Program-made: the position numbers and the translations under genes
DNA from: Aurantimonas coralicida
GTDB taxonomy: Bacteria > Pseudomonadota > Alphaproteobacteria > Rhizobiales > Rhizobiaceae
NCBI GenBank assembly: GCA_011050685.1
Contig: DRFF01000164.1
Location: forward strand, 1 to 54,377
Direction: 5' to 3'
DNA: 54,377 bases
Notes under the pieces: model-generated
Told to the model about the DNA's origin: nothing
Databases searched by the model: none
Seen by the model: only the letters and a program-made list of their open reading frames with translations
In this document: positions 1 through 8,464 of the stretch, one piece after another
How the letters are laid out: each line of letters opens with the position of its first letter
How positions within the stretch are numbered: position 1 is the first letter of the stretch

Positions 1-268
1 CGCCGGCGCGCGCCGCCTGTTCGAGCTGGACGAGCCAGGCTTCGCCGGTCGGCTCGGCGATGCTCTCGACCGCGATGCCGGTCTTTTCGGTGAAGGCCGG
101 GAAAATGTTCTTGTCGAAGGAATCTTTGAAGTAACCGCCGTAAACGCCGATCTTCAATGATTTTTCTTGCGCCCGAAGGATTGAGGGCATGGCCAGACTC
201 GCGCCGGCCATCGTCGCTCCAGCGAGGAGCGTGCGACGGTTGATGAGGAACGGGGATCGCGTCGTCAT
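1..268 (-). CDS. Extracellular solute-binding protein, N-terminal part (PotD/PotF-like)
   Basis: Only the first 89 residues are in the window; the gene runs off the left edge. The start at 268 is preceded by GGAGACAGAAC. Residues 1-33 form a Tat-type signal with the twin arginine in NRRTLLAGATMAG and cleavage near AQE. The mature protein begins KSLKIGVYGGYFKDSF, as in periplasmic binding proteins of the spermidine/putrescine (PotD/PotF) superfamily, and continues AFTEKTGIAVES. It lies 50 bases downstream of the agmatinase-family gene on the same strand, which fits uptake of a polyamine or guanidino compound. The family call rests on the N-terminal third only, and the ligand is inferred from the neighbours. 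Confidence 0.75.
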   Translation of the reverse strand, partial: MTTRSPFLINRRTLLAGATMAGASLAMPSILRAQEKSLKIGVYGGYFKDSFDKNIFPAFTEKTGIAVESIAEPTGEAWLVQLEQAARAG

Positions 269-317
269 GTTCTGTCTCCTTGGTTGGTTCTGCCAGTCGT
301 AATGAAACTGCGGCCGG

Positions 318-1361
318 TCAGCGGCGGCCGGCCGTAAAGGGAACGAGGCTCAGAAGCTCGAACAGCATCTGCGCCCCGGCATGGGCGGTGTTGGTCGTCG
401 CGTCATATTGCGGCGCGACCTCGACGACGTCGCCGCCGACCATATCGACCCCGGCGAGCCCGCGCAGGATCGCTTGCGCCTCGCGCGTGGTCAGTCCGCC
501 GATTTCCGGCGTTCCAGTTCCCGGCGCAAAGGCCGGGTCAAGACTGTCGATGTCGAAGGAGACATAGACCGGCCCGTCGCCGGCGACCGCGCGGGCCTTG
601 GCGATCACAGCGTCGATGCCCATCGCCGGAATTTCCTCGGCGTGAATGACGGTCATGCCGGACTCGAAGGAGAACTCCCACAGATATTCCGACGAGCCCC
701 TGATGCCGATCTGGATAGTGCGTTCGGGGTCGAGCACGCCCTCAAGGACGGCCTGCCGGAACGGGCCGCCATGGTGGAACTTGCAGCCGTCGAACGGCCC
801 CGACGTGTCGCAATGGGCGTCGATATGGATCATGCCGACCGGCCGGTCGCCGCCGATGGCGCGCAGGATCGGTAGGGTGATCGAATGGTCGCCGCCGACG
901 GAGAGCGGGATGGCGCCGGCGGCGACGATCGCGGCGATGGTTCGCTCGATATCCGCGTGCGATGTCGCGAGATCGAAACGGCTGCGGAACGGCACGTCGC
1001 CGATATCAGCCACAGTGAGGTCGGCGCCCGGCATCGTCTTCAGCACATGATTGTAGGGGCCGACCCGCTCCATCGCGCGCATCGCCCGTGGGCCGAAGCG
1101 ACTGCCGTTGCGGTTGGTGACGCCGAGATCCATCGGCACGCCGATCAACGCGACGTCGAGGCCGGAAAGATCCGGTGCCGACCAGTTGACGGCGCGGAAC
1201 GGCATGTCGAGCAGCGTCGGCAGGCCGGCATAGGGCGCGACGCGCGTGCCTTTCGGGTCGAACAGCTTGGCCGCGACGGCCGAGAAGCCGGCGTCGTGGA
1301 TCGTCCGTTCATTGTCGCCGGCAAAGCGCTGGCGCAGCGCGTCGAGTTTTTCGCTATCCAT
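318..1361 (-). CDS. Agmatinase-family ureohydrolase
   Basis: A 347-residue arginase/agmatinase-superfamily enzyme that should release urea from agmatine or a related guanidino acid or amine, using two Mn ions. The metal ligands are all visible: H159 in GGDHS, D181/H183/D185 in DAHCD, and D270/D272 in SFDIDSLDP. The N-terminal APYAGLPTLL segment resembles guanidinobutyrase/agmatinase proteins rather than arginase. The ATG at 1361 follows GAGGACAGCCC and overlaps the end of the upstream aminotransferase by 8 bases, so the two are translationally coupled; an upstream in-frame start at 1463 would lie deep inside the aminotransferase gene. Substrate specificity cannot be read from the sequence. 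Confidence 0.9.
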   Translation of the reverse strand: MDSEKLDALRQRFAGDNERTIHDAGFSAVAAKLFDPKGTRVAPYAGLPTLLDMPFRAVNWSAPDLSGLDVALIGVPMDLGVTNRNGSRFGPRAMRAMERVGPYNHVLKTMPGADLTVADIGDVPFRSRFDLATSHADIERTIAAIVAAGAIPLSVGGDHSITLPILRAIGGDRPVGMIHIDAHCDTSGPFDGCKFHHGGPFRQAVLEGVLDPERTIQIGIRGSSEYLWEFSFESGMTVIHAEEIPAMGIDAVIAKARAVAGDGPVYVSFDIDSLDPAFAPGTGTPEIGGLTTREAQAILRGLAGVDMVGGDVVEVAPQYDATTNTAHAGAQMLFELLSLVPFTAGRR

Positions 1362-2478
1362 GGGCTGTCCTCGTCGCATGGGGTTGGTCGTCCGCCCGCA
1401 AGTCGCCGGCGAGACCGAGCGCCAGCCGGCGCGCCAATTCGCGGATCTGGTCCACGGGAACATTGGCGAAGGCGATCCGCAGATGGTTTTCCTGGTTTGG
1501 ACTGAAGAAGCTGCCCGGCAGCACCAGCACGCCGAGATTACGCATCAACGCCTCGGCGACCGACTCCGCCGACAGGCCGCGATAGGGATGCCGGACATAG
1601 GCAAAATAGGCGCCGATCTGTTCGAGCGCCCAGCCATTGAGTCGGCCGATCTCGGCTCGGAAAACATCGGCGCGTTTCGCGATCTTGTGGCGGTTGTCGT
1701 CCCGCCAGCCGGCGAGCGCGGGGATTGCCCAGGGCAGGGCCGCTTGCGCCGGCCGCGGCGCGCAGATCTGCACGCAGTCGATGACCTTTTCCATCTGCTC
1801 GATGAAGCCGGGGCCGGCAATCATCGCGCCGACCCGGTGACCGGGAATCGCATAGGATTTGGAGAAGGAATAGAGGCTGATGAGATGCTCGCGCCCGGCG
1901 GCGCTGCCGAACAGGCTGTGCGGCGCGCCGGTCTCGGCGGCCAGGAAATCGCGATAGGTCTCGTCGAGCACGAGCGTAAGCCCGCGACGGGCGCAGATGT
2001 CCAGGAGTTCGGCCAGCAGGTCCGGCGGGTAGACGGCACCGGTCGGATTGTTGGGCGAGACGAGAACCAGGGCGCGGCAGCGGTCGTCGATCAGCGCCTC
2101 GACCTCGCTTGGGCGCGGCAGAAATCCGGTTTCCGCTCGCAGCGGCAGCACGCGCGCCTCGATGCCGAGCATCTCCAGCGTCATCTTGTGGTTGAAGTAC
2201 CAGGGCGCCGGCAGGATCACCGCGTCGCCGGCCTGGGCGACGCCCAGCATCGCAGCGAAGAAAGCCTGATTGCAGCCGGCGGTGATGGCAATGCGGGAGG
2301 CGGCGATGTCGCTGTCGTAAAGGCGCGAGACGTGGTTGGCATAGGCATCGCGCAACGCTGGGTCACCGAGGATGTCACCGTAGCGCGCCGCCGTTGGGGA
2401 AGCGGCCGCGACGGCGAGGCGGTCGGCGAATTCGGCCGGTGGCGCGTGATCGGGAACCGCCTGGCTGCAATCGATCAT
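1354..2478 (-). CDS. Class I/II PLP-dependent aminotransferase
   Basis: A fold-type I aminotransferase; from the first ATG it has 374 residues. It shows SPNNPTG near residue 141, the pyridine-binding Asp in LVLDETYRDF (D172) and the PLP lysine in SFSKSYAIPGHRVG (K207). The usual N-terminal arm appears to lie upstream of this ATG in the same frame: residues reading WIESYDGAHGAMIDCSQAVP are encoded up to about 2514. The frame stays open to a CTG at 2599-2601, preceded by GGGGGAGG at 8-base spacing, so the true start may be that CTG (415 residues). It is transcribed divergently from the LysR gene and overlaps the agmatinase gene. It probably removes the amino group left after agmatinase action; the substrate is unknown. 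Confidence 0.88.
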   Translation of the reverse strand: MIDCSQAVPDHAPPAEFADRLAVAAASPTAARYGDILGDPALRDAYANHVSRLYDSDIAASRIAITAGCNQAFFAAMLGVAQAGDAVILPAPWYFNHKMTLEMLGIEARVLPLRAETGFLPRPSEVEALIDDRCRALVLVSPNNPTGAVYPPDLLAELLDICARRGLTLVLDETYRDFLAAETGAPHSLFGSAAGREHLISLYSFSKSYAIPGHRVGAMIAGPGFIEQMEKVIDCVQICAPRPAQAALPWAIPALAGWRDDNRHKIAKRADVFRAEIGRLNGWALEQIGAYFAYVRHPYRGLSAESVAEALMRNLGVLVLPGSFFSPNQENHLRIAFANVPVDQIRELARRLALGLAGDLRADDQPHATRTAHG

Positions 2479-2623
2479 GGCGCCATGGGCGCCGTCGTAG
2501 GATTCGATCCAACGGCCGGCCCGCGCGATCGGTGGCGCGGTGACGGCGGCAAGCAGCGGATTCGATCGTGGCGGCGCGAAACCGTCTTCATGCTCAGCCA
2601 GCGTCGGATCCTCCCCCGGTTGC

Positions 2624-2643
2624 CCATAGTTTGCTCACTATGG
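2624..2643. promoter_or_regulatory. Palindrome in the aminotransferase/lysR divergent promoter region (LysR-type operator candidate)
   Basis: CCATAGT, six bases TTGCTC, then ACTATGG: a perfect 7+7 dyad between the aminotransferase and the LysR gene. The inner ATAGT-N6-ACTAT fits the T-N11-A pattern of LysR recognition boxes. A second, weaker dyad (ACATTG-N8-CAATGT, 2713-2732) lies just before the LysR start. Binding by the adjacent LysR protein is an inference from position. Confidence 0.55.
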
Positions 2644-2745
2644 CCCTTCGCCTTCTCCCCAGACATTTGAAGGGGGCTGGACGTGCCATGACATAACGCA
2701 CTATCAATCCTGACATTGGTAAAAATCAATGTGAGACGGGTGGGT

Positions 2746-3714
2746 ATGCGTGTTTCTGGGAGTGACTTGCGATTGCTCAAGGTCTTCGACGCGGTTGTCC
2801 GCAATGGCGGTTTTGCGGCGGCAGAGACCGAGCTAAACATCAGCCAGTCGACCATCAGCAACCACATGACGGCGCTCGAGCAACGGCTCGGCTTCACGCT
2901 CTGCCAACGCGGTCGTGGCGGCTTTCGGCTGACGGAAAAGGGGCGCGCCGCATATGAGTCGGCGCGACAGCTCGAAAAGGCCCTGCAGGATTTCACCGCC
3001 GACGTTGCCTCGGTGCGGGGCGAGTTGAAGGGCGAACTGCGCATCGGCATCCTCGACGCCATCGCCAGCGACCCGGCCAACCGCCTCGCCGACGTGGTCG
3101 CCGAATTCGGCCGCGTGGCGCCGCAGGTGAAACTCGTTCTCGCCCAGGAGCGGCCGCAGGACATGCAGCAGAAGGTGGCCGACGGACTCTACCATTGCGC
3201 CATCGGTAGTTATCGCAGCCGCCTCGAGGGGATCGAGTACGATCGCCTCTACGAGGAGCGGCACAGCCTCTATTGCGGCCGAAGCCATCCCGATTTCGGC
3301 ACGCCGGACGCCGAACTGACCGACGCGCGGCTGGCGACTCTGCCCTTTGTGCATCGGGGCTATTGGCGCGACGAGGACTCCTTGCGGCAGATCGACTGGC
3401 GGGTCGAGGCGACGGTGTACCAGATCGAGCCGCAGCTGATCCTGATCCGCTCCGGCCGCTTCATCGGCCTATTGCCGGACCACTATGTCCGCCAGGAGGT
3501 CGAGGCCGGCGAATTGCGCGCCATCCGTCCGACAGAGATCGGCTATGTCTGCGCCTTCGAGCTGCTCTCGCCGAAGAACCGGCGCACCAGCGATATCGCC
3601 CAGGCCTTCATCGATACCGTCCGTGCCGTCTGGCGGCGCGAACGGCCGGCGCTGCGCGTCGTCAGCGATAGATCAGCGTCGGCAGCCACATGGTCAGCGC
3701 CGGCACGAAAGTGA
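2746..3714 (+). CDS. LysR-family transcriptional regulator
   Basis: A 322-residue LysR-type regulator. The N-terminal winged helix-turn-helix contains SDLRLLKVFDAVVRNGG and NISQSTISNHM at about residues 6-45, followed by the QLEKAL linker helix and a LysR effector-binding domain from about residue 95 (ELRIGILDAIASD). I chose the ATG at 2746; a TTG thirty bases upstream would put a dyad repeat inside the coding sequence. It is divergent from the aminotransferase-agmatinase-binding protein operon, the likely target. The 3' end (RSASAATWSAPARK) overlaps the 3' end of the convergent TRAP permease gene by 53 bases, so this tail may be recently acquired by read-through. The inducer is unknown. Confidence 0.92.
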   Translation: MRVSGSDLRLLKVFDAVVRNGGFAAAETELNISQSTISNHMTALEQRLGFTLCQRGRGGFRLTEKGRAAYESARQLEKALQDFTADVASVRGELKGELRIGILDAIASDPANRLADVVAEFGRVAPQVKLVLAQERPQDMQQKVADGLYHCAIGSYRSRLEGIEYDRLYEERHSLYCGRSHPDFGTPDAELTDARLATLPFVHRGYWRDEDSLRQIDWRVEATVYQIEPQLILIRSGRFIGLLPDHYVRQEVEAGELRAIRPTEIGYVCAFELLSPKNRRTSDIAQAFIDTVRAVWRRERPALRVVSDRSASAATWSAPARK

Positions 3715-4942
3715 TCAGAAGCAATACGGCGAACAGCGGTATGAGAAAGGGTGCGGTCGCGGTCACGCAACGCTCGAACGGAACGCCGGAAACCCGTGAC
3801 AGCACATAGAGAACCATGCCGATCGGCGGGGTCAAAAGCCCGATCATCAGATTCAGCACCATGATCACGCCGAAATGCACCGGGTCGATGCCCATCTTGA
3901 TGGCGATCGGCAAGAGCACCGGCGTCAGGATGGTGATCGCCGCCACCGTTTCCAGGAAGCAGCCGACGACAAGCAGAATCAGGTTGATCAGCAGCAGCAC
4001 GATCCACGGATTGTCGGAGATCGTCAGGATCAGCGCGGCGAATTGTTCCGGCGCCCGGTTCGAGGTCAGGATCCAGGCGAAGATCGACGCGGCGGCGACG
4101 ATGAACAGCACCACCGACGTCGTCTCGATCGTGTCGAAGGAGACCCGCAGGAAGCGTTTCAACGTCAGTGTCCGGTAGACAAACAGGCCGAGGATCATCG
4201 CCCAGGCGCAGGCAGCGATCGCCGCTTCGGTCGGCGTGAAGGCGCCCGATAGGATGCCGCCGACGATGATCAGCGGGGTCAGCAGCGACAGGAAGGCGCG
4301 CTTGAAGGTGGACCAGAGGACCGTGAAGCTGAAGGCCTGGTCGATCGGATATTTCCGCCAGCGGGCATAGAGCGCGATCATCACCATCAGCGACACGGCC
4401 ATCAGCAGCCCTGGAACGAAGCCGGCCGCGAAGAGCTGTCCGATCGAGGCGCCGGCGACGACACCGTAGATGACCATGGGTAGCGACGGCGGGATGATCG
4501 GCCCGATCGTCGAAGAGGCGGCGGTGATGCCGACGGCGAAGCCGGGGTCGTAATTGGCGTCGCGCATCGCCTTGATCTCGATCGCGCCGAGGCCGCCGGC
4601 GTCGGCGACGGCCGCGCCGGACATGCCGGCGAAGATCACCGAGGCGCCGACATTGACGTGGCCGAGGCCGCCGCGCATCCAGCCGAAGATGGCCTTGGCG
4701 AAATCGAAGATCCGCTCGGTGATGCCGGAGGTGTTCATCAGATTGCCGGCCAGGATGAAGAAGGGGATGGCGAGCAGCGGAAAGGAATCGACGCCGTTGA
4801 TCATGCGGTGGATGACCACCACGTCGGGCACGCGTCCCTCGATCAGGATGAACATCGCCGAGGAGCCGGCGAGCGCGATCGCCACGGGCACGCCCACCAT
4901 GATCAGGACCAGCACAAGGACGAAGAGGGAGATCAGCAGCAT
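3662..4942 (-). CDS. TRAP transporter large permease (DctM family)
   Basis: A 426-residue, very hydrophobic inner-membrane protein of the TRAP DctM family, the ion-coupled channel subunit of a tripartite substrate importer. The start MLLISLFVLVLVLIMVGVPV is the usual DctM N-terminus, so I prefer the ATG at 4942 over a GTG at 4987. Family signatures include FAGMSGAAVADAGGLGAIEI near residue 100, GIIPPSLPM-type residues (PIIPPSLPMVIYG) and LTPPIGMVLYV near the C-terminus. It is the last gene of dctP-dctQ-dctM, 100 bases after dctQ, and overlaps the convergent LysR gene by 53 bases. The neighbouring sugar-acid genes suggest an aldonate or aldarate as substrate. Confidence 0.95.
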   Translation of the reverse strand: MLLISLFVLVLVLIMVGVPVAIALAGSSAMFILIEGRVPDVVVIHRMINGVDSFPLLAIPFFILAGNLMNTSGITERIFDFAKAIFGWMRGGLGHVNVGASVIFAGMSGAAVADAGGLGAIEIKAMRDANYDPGFAVGITAASSTIGPIIPPSLPMVIYGVVAGASIGQLFAAGFVPGLLMAVSLMVMIALYARWRKYPIDQAFSFTVLWSTFKRAFLSLLTPLIIVGGILSGAFTPTEAAIAACAWAMILGLFVYRTLTLKRFLRVSFDTIETTSVVLFIVAAASIFAWILTSNRAPEQFAALILTISDNPWIVLLLINLILLVVGCFLETVAAITILTPVLLPIAIKMGIDPVHFGVIMVLNLMIGLLTPPIGMVLYVLSRVSGVPFERCVTATAPFLIPLFAVLLLITFVPALTMWLPTLIYR

Positions 4943-5042
4943 CGGGACGGACCGGTTCCATGATGCGCGACCCCAAATCGCCGGCACGTGCCGGCTGCGG
5001 CCGCTGGGAGGATGAAAGGAGAAAGCGGTTTGTTCACCGGCT

Positions 5043-5624
5043 TCAAAGACCCGCTGTCGTTGGCGCGAAACGCTCCGGGTCGATCAGCCGGCTGGTGCCG
5101 GTCTTCAGGTGACCGACCAGCGCCAGGAGGGCGTAGATCGCCATGAAGCCGAAGCAGATGGAAACGCCCCAGTAGACCAGCGATTTCGGCACGTCGATCG
5201 ACACCATCATCTGCTGGGTCCTCTGGGCGAGCTGCGTGCAGAACCAGGCCATCGCCACATAGAAGGCGAGGCTGACGCAATCGACGAAGATTTGCAGCGC
5301 GAACCGGACGGGTCGGGCTAGGTAGCGGTAGATGAGCTCCACGGCGATATGGCTCTGCTTGCGCGCGGCCATGACCGAGCCGATGAAGGTCACCCCGATC
5401 AGCAGGAACCGGGCGATCTCTTCGGTCCAGCCGAGGGAGTCGTTGAGCACGTAGCGCGTGAAGAACTGCAGAAAAACGACGAAGGCCAGCAGCCAGAAGA
5501 CGAACAGGATCAGCCCGTCGCTCCAGCGAATGTCCGATAGGTCGATCGGCTGATCGGTGAGCGGGCTCGGCGCTTCGGCCTGGATCGCCGGGCTTGGGTC
5601 ATTATCTGGGGGCGGGGATGCCAT
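5043..5624 (-). CDS. TRAP transporter small permease (DctQ family)
   Basis: A 193-residue protein with a hydrophilic Asp/Pro-rich N-terminus (about 30 residues) and four predicted membrane spans, the size and shape of the TRAP DctQ subunit. The segment YVLNDSLGWTEEIARFLLIG is the characteristic DctQ region following the first span, and RKQSHIAVELIY follows the second. It lies between dctP and dctM on the same strand and would form the membrane complex with DctM. The GC-rich gap of 75 bases to dctP is short and holds no clear separate promoter. Confidence 0.93.
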   Translation of the reverse strand: MASPPPDNDPSPAIQAEAPSPLTDQPIDLSDIRWSDGLILFVFWLLAFVVFLQFFTRYVLNDSLGWTEEIARFLLIGVTFIGSVMAARKQSHIAVELIYRYLARPVRFALQIFVDCVSLAFYVAMAWFCTQLAQRTQQMMVSIDVPKSLVYWGVSICFGFMAIYALLALVGHLKTGTSRLIDPERFAPTTAGL

Positions 5625-5699
5625 AACGGTCTCCGGGAGTCACACAAAAGACCGGGCGGCAAACGGGGCCGCCCGGCATTGCTGCCTGGATGTCAGGGC

Positions 5700-6677
5700 T
5701 TACTTGATCGCCTGGAGCTTGTCGTAGGTCTCCTGGTCCCAGGTGGCGTCCTCGCCATTGTGAAGCTTCATCGTGGCTTCGCGGAACGGCGTGATGTCGA
5801 CCTTGTTGACCGTCACGCCCTGCTCCTCGAACCATGCCGCGAGCTCGGCTTCCTTCTCGCGCACCTGCGCGGTGGCGCAGTCGGCGGTTTCCGTCAGAAC
5901 CTGGGTGAGGGCGGTCTGGTCGGCCTCGTCCATCTGGTCCCAGGTCGGGCCACCGACGATGGTCAACAGCGCGTCGTTGATGTGCCCGGTCAGATTGATA
6001 TTGGACTGGACCTCGTAGAACTTCTTCGCCTGGATGGTCGGCAGCGGGTTCTCCTGCCCGTCCACGGTACCCTGCTGTAGAGCGAGGTACACTTCGGCGA
6101 AGGCGATTGGCGTCGGGTTGGCGCCGACGGCCTTGGGGAACATCATGTAGAGCGGGGCGTTCGGCACGCGGATCTTCATGCCGGCCATGTCTTCCGGCTT
6201 CAGGATCGGCTTGTTCGACGTGACGTGCCGCTGGCCGTAATAGGTCGTCGCGACGACATGATTGCCGCTCGCCTCGCGATAGCCCTCGGCGAGTTCCTTG
6301 AACAGGTCGGAATTGCGGTATTTGTCCCAGTGATCGTAATCACGGAACATGAACGGTGCGCCGCCGATGGCGATCGGCCCGTAGGCGCGTCCGGCAAAGA
6401 GCTGGCCCGTATAGATGATGTCCACCGTTCCGAGCCCAAGGCCTTCGTTGATGTCGACTTCCTTGCCGAGCGAGGAGGCCGGGAACACTTCGATCGAATA
6501 CCGGTCTTCGGTCGCGGCCTTCAGCTTGTCCGACGCGGCCACGGCGCAAGTGTGATAAGGCTCGCTCTCTTCATAGACATGCGCGAATTTGAGGACGGTC
6601 TCGGCCGCTGCCGCCTGCGCGGATAGAGCGACGCCCATTGCCGCCGACATGGCCAGGCACTGCTTTAGATATTTCAT
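5700..6677 (-). CDS. TRAP transporter substrate-binding protein (DctP family)
   Basis: A 325-residue periplasmic binding protein with a Sec signal peptide (cleavage after SAQAAAA, about residue 25) and a mature start ETVLKFAHVYEESEPYH. DctP-family features include PASSLGKEVDINEGLGLG, the conserved Arg in GMKIRVPNAPLY that grips the substrate carboxylate, and YLALQQGTVDGQENPL. The ribosome-binding site is AGGGAGG, 6 bases from the ATG. Just upstream of it lies the CTAATGTATACG box shared with the IlvD operon, so expression is probably controlled by the GntR regulator at 16333-17148. A carboxylated sugar is the likely ligand. Confidence 0.95.
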   Translation of the reverse strand: MKYLKQCLAMSAAMGVALSAQAAAAETVLKFAHVYEESEPYHTCAVAASDKLKAATEDRYSIEVFPASSLGKEVDINEGLGLGTVDIIYTGQLFAGRAYGPIAIGGAPFMFRDYDHWDKYRNSDLFKELAEGYREASGNHVVATTYYGQRHVTSNKPILKPEDMAGMKIRVPNAPLYMMFPKAVGANPTPIAFAEVYLALQQGTVDGQENPLPTIQAKKFYEVQSNINLTGHINDALLTIVGGPTWDQMDEADQTALTQVLTETADCATAQVREKEAELAAWFEEQGVTVNKVDITPFREATMKLHNGEDATWDQETYDKLQAIK

Positions 6678-6688
6678 ATTTTTCCTCC

Positions 6689-6700
6689 CTAATGTATACG
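6689..6700. promoter_or_regulatory. Shared GntR-type box, copy 1 (dctP/dehydratase intergenic region)
   Basis: CTAATGTATACG, with the GTATAC core typical of operators of FCD-type GntR regulators of hexuronate and aldonate genes (for example UxuR/ExuR). It sits about 12 bases upstream of the dctP start codon, on the edge of its ribosome-binding site, in the gap between dctP and the dehydratase gene at 6873. An identical 12-mer occurs at 11697-11708. Regulator assignment is inferred. Confidence 0.7.
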
Positions 6701-6872
6701 CTGACTCCCGGCGGCATCATATTCACTGCGCCTTCTAGTGCAATGGCCGGAGCAACATTCTTTGCGTTAGGATGAATGCGCCGCGCGCTTTGCCGCCATC
6801 GACGAATTTCCACCGCGACGGCGCCGTCATGCTCATGTGTTTCGGCGGCCTCGGTTCCAGGACAACCAGACA

Positions 6873-8387
6873 ATGTCGACCAATACGGTGCGCCTCGACT
6901 CCTCCGACAATGTGGTGACGGCGCTGCGGGCGCTCGAAGCCGGCGCGGAGGTGGAAGACGTCCGGACGCTGACGATGATCCCGCGCGGCCACAAGATCGC
7001 CACGCGGGCGATCCCTGAGGGTCAGCCGATCATAAAGTATGCGCAGGTGATCGGCTATGCCGGCGAGGCGATCGCGGCGGGCGCTCACGTCCACACCCAG
7101 AATGTCGAATTCCGCGGCACCGCGCATGATTACGAATTTTCGACCGATCTGCGCCCCGTTGCCCCGGTTGCGTCGGACAAACGCGACAGCTTCATGGGCT
7201 ATCGCCGCGCCGACGGGCGGGTCGGCACGCGCAACACCATCGCGATTCTGACGTCGGTCAATTGCTCGGCGACGGCGGCCCGCAAGATCGCCGAAGCGTT
7301 CGGGCCGGAGGAACTCGCCGCCTATCCGAATGTCGACGGGGTCACGGCGTTCGTACACGGCACCGGTTGTGGCATGGGCGGCGATGGCGAAGGTTTCGAC
7401 GCGCTGCAGCGGGTGATGTGGGGCTATGCCCGCCATCCCAATGTGGCCGGGGTGCTGATGGTGGGGTTGGGCTGCGAGGTCAATCAGATTGACTGGCTGC
7501 TAGAGGCCTACGGTATCGAAAAGGGGCCGATGTTCCAGGCGATGAACATCCAGGATGTCGCCGGCCTGCGGCGCACGATCGAAATGGGGGTCGAGAAGGT
7601 CCGGGCGATGTTACCGATCGCCGATCAGGCTCGCCGCGAGCCGTGCCCGGCCTCCGAGTTGACCGTCGCGCTGCAATGCGGCGGTTCGGACGCTTGGTCC
7701 GGGATCACCGCCAACCCGGCGCTCGGCTATGCCTGCGATCTCCTCGTCGCCCAAGGCGGCACCGGCGTTCTCGCCGAGACGCCGGAAATCTATGGCGCCG
7801 AGCATCTTTTGACGCGGCGGGCGAAGGATCTGAAGACCGGTCAGAAACTCGTCAAGCTGATCGAGTGGTGGGAGGACTATACCGCCCGCAACAAGGGCTC
7901 GATGGACAACAATCCCAGCCCCGGCAACAAGAAGGGCGGCCTGACCACGATCCTGGAAAAGTCGCTTGGCGCCGCCGCCAAGGGCGGGACCACGCCGCTG
8001 ATGGGCGTCTACAAATACGGCGAGCCGATCCGCGAGCGCGGTTTTGTGTTCATGGACTCGCCTGGCTACGACCCCGCCTCGGTCACCGGACAAATCGCCT
8101 CGGGCTGCAACCTCGTCGCCTTCACGACGGGCCGCGGCTCGGCGGCAGGCTTCAAGCCGTCACCCTCGATCAAAATCGCGACCAACACCGAGATGTATCG
8201 ACGCATGACCGAGGACATGGACGTCGATGCCGGCCGGATCGTGTCGGAAGGCCGGTCGATCGAAGAGCTCGGCCGCGAGATCTACGACATGCTGCTGCGG
8301 GTCGCCTCCGGGGAGATGTCGAAATCCGAGGCGCAGGGGCTGGGGGATTACGAGTTCGTGCCCTGGCAGATCGGCGCGACGATGTAG
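6873..8387 (+). CDS. Altronate/galactarate dehydratase family protein (UxaA/GarD type)
   Basis: A 504-residue full-length UxaA-family dehydratase that removes water from a hexonate or hexarate to give a 2-keto-3-deoxy acid. The N-terminal SAF domain (about residues 8-95) contains IPRGHKIATRAIPEGQPI and is followed by the catalytic part with GYRRADGRVGTRNTIAI, VHGTGCGMGG, GLGCEVNQIDWL, LQCGGSDAWSGITANPALG and the C-terminal TTGRGSAAGFKPSPSIKI. The ATG at 6873 gives the normal SAF start. It is divergent from the TRAP importer and shares with it the GTATAC-box region. Altronate, galactarate or another sugar acid could be the substrate; the sequence alone does not decide. Confidence 0.92.
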   Translation: MSTNTVRLDSSDNVVTALRALEAGAEVEDVRTLTMIPRGHKIATRAIPEGQPIIKYAQVIGYAGEAIAAGAHVHTQNVEFRGTAHDYEFSTDLRPVAPVASDKRDSFMGYRRADGRVGTRNTIAILTSVNCSATAARKIAEAFGPEELAAYPNVDGVTAFVHGTGCGMGGDGEGFDALQRVMWGYARHPNVAGVLMVGLGCEVNQIDWLLEAYGIEKGPMFQAMNIQDVAGLRRTIEMGVEKVRAMLPIADQARREPCPASELTVALQCGGSDAWSGITANPALGYACDLLVAQGGTGVLAETPEIYGAEHLLTRRAKDLKTGQKLVKLIEWWEDYTARNKGSMDNNPSPGNKKGGLTTILEKSLGAAAKGGTTPLMGVYKYGEPIRERGFVFMDSPGYDPASVTGQIASGCNLVAFTTGRGSAAGFKPSPSIKIATNTEMYRRMTEDMDVDAGRIVSEGRSIEELGREIYDMLLRVASGEMSKSEAQGLGDYEFVPWQIGATM

Positions 8388-8464
8388 AGGCGGGAGCGCG
8401 ACCCTGGTTGCCGGAACAGGACCCGCGCGTCATCCGGTGGGGGCGACAAGGCGGGGTCGCGCAC

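Noticed and set aside
1246..2670. Long plus-strand reading frame (474 codons) opposite the aminotransferase gene
   Set aside because: It is antisense to a gene with clear PLP motifs, and its protein reads as low-complexity Arg/Gly/Asp-rich sequence without a family; long antisense frames are expected in GC-rich DNA.
3543..4976. 477-codon minus-strand frame overlapping the TRAP large permease
   Set aside because: The same strand in another frame encodes an unmistakable DctM protein; this frame gives an Arg/Asp/His-rich shadow.
6410..6425. CGTATAG inside the dctP gene
   Set aside because: It is within coding sequence, lacks the left half of the operator and lies far from the two-component region; best taken as chance.
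8396..8462. GCGCGACCC...GGGTCGCGC inverted repeat between the dehydratase and gntK as a terminator
   Set aside because: The arms are 9 bases but separated by 49 bases with no T run; too weak to call.
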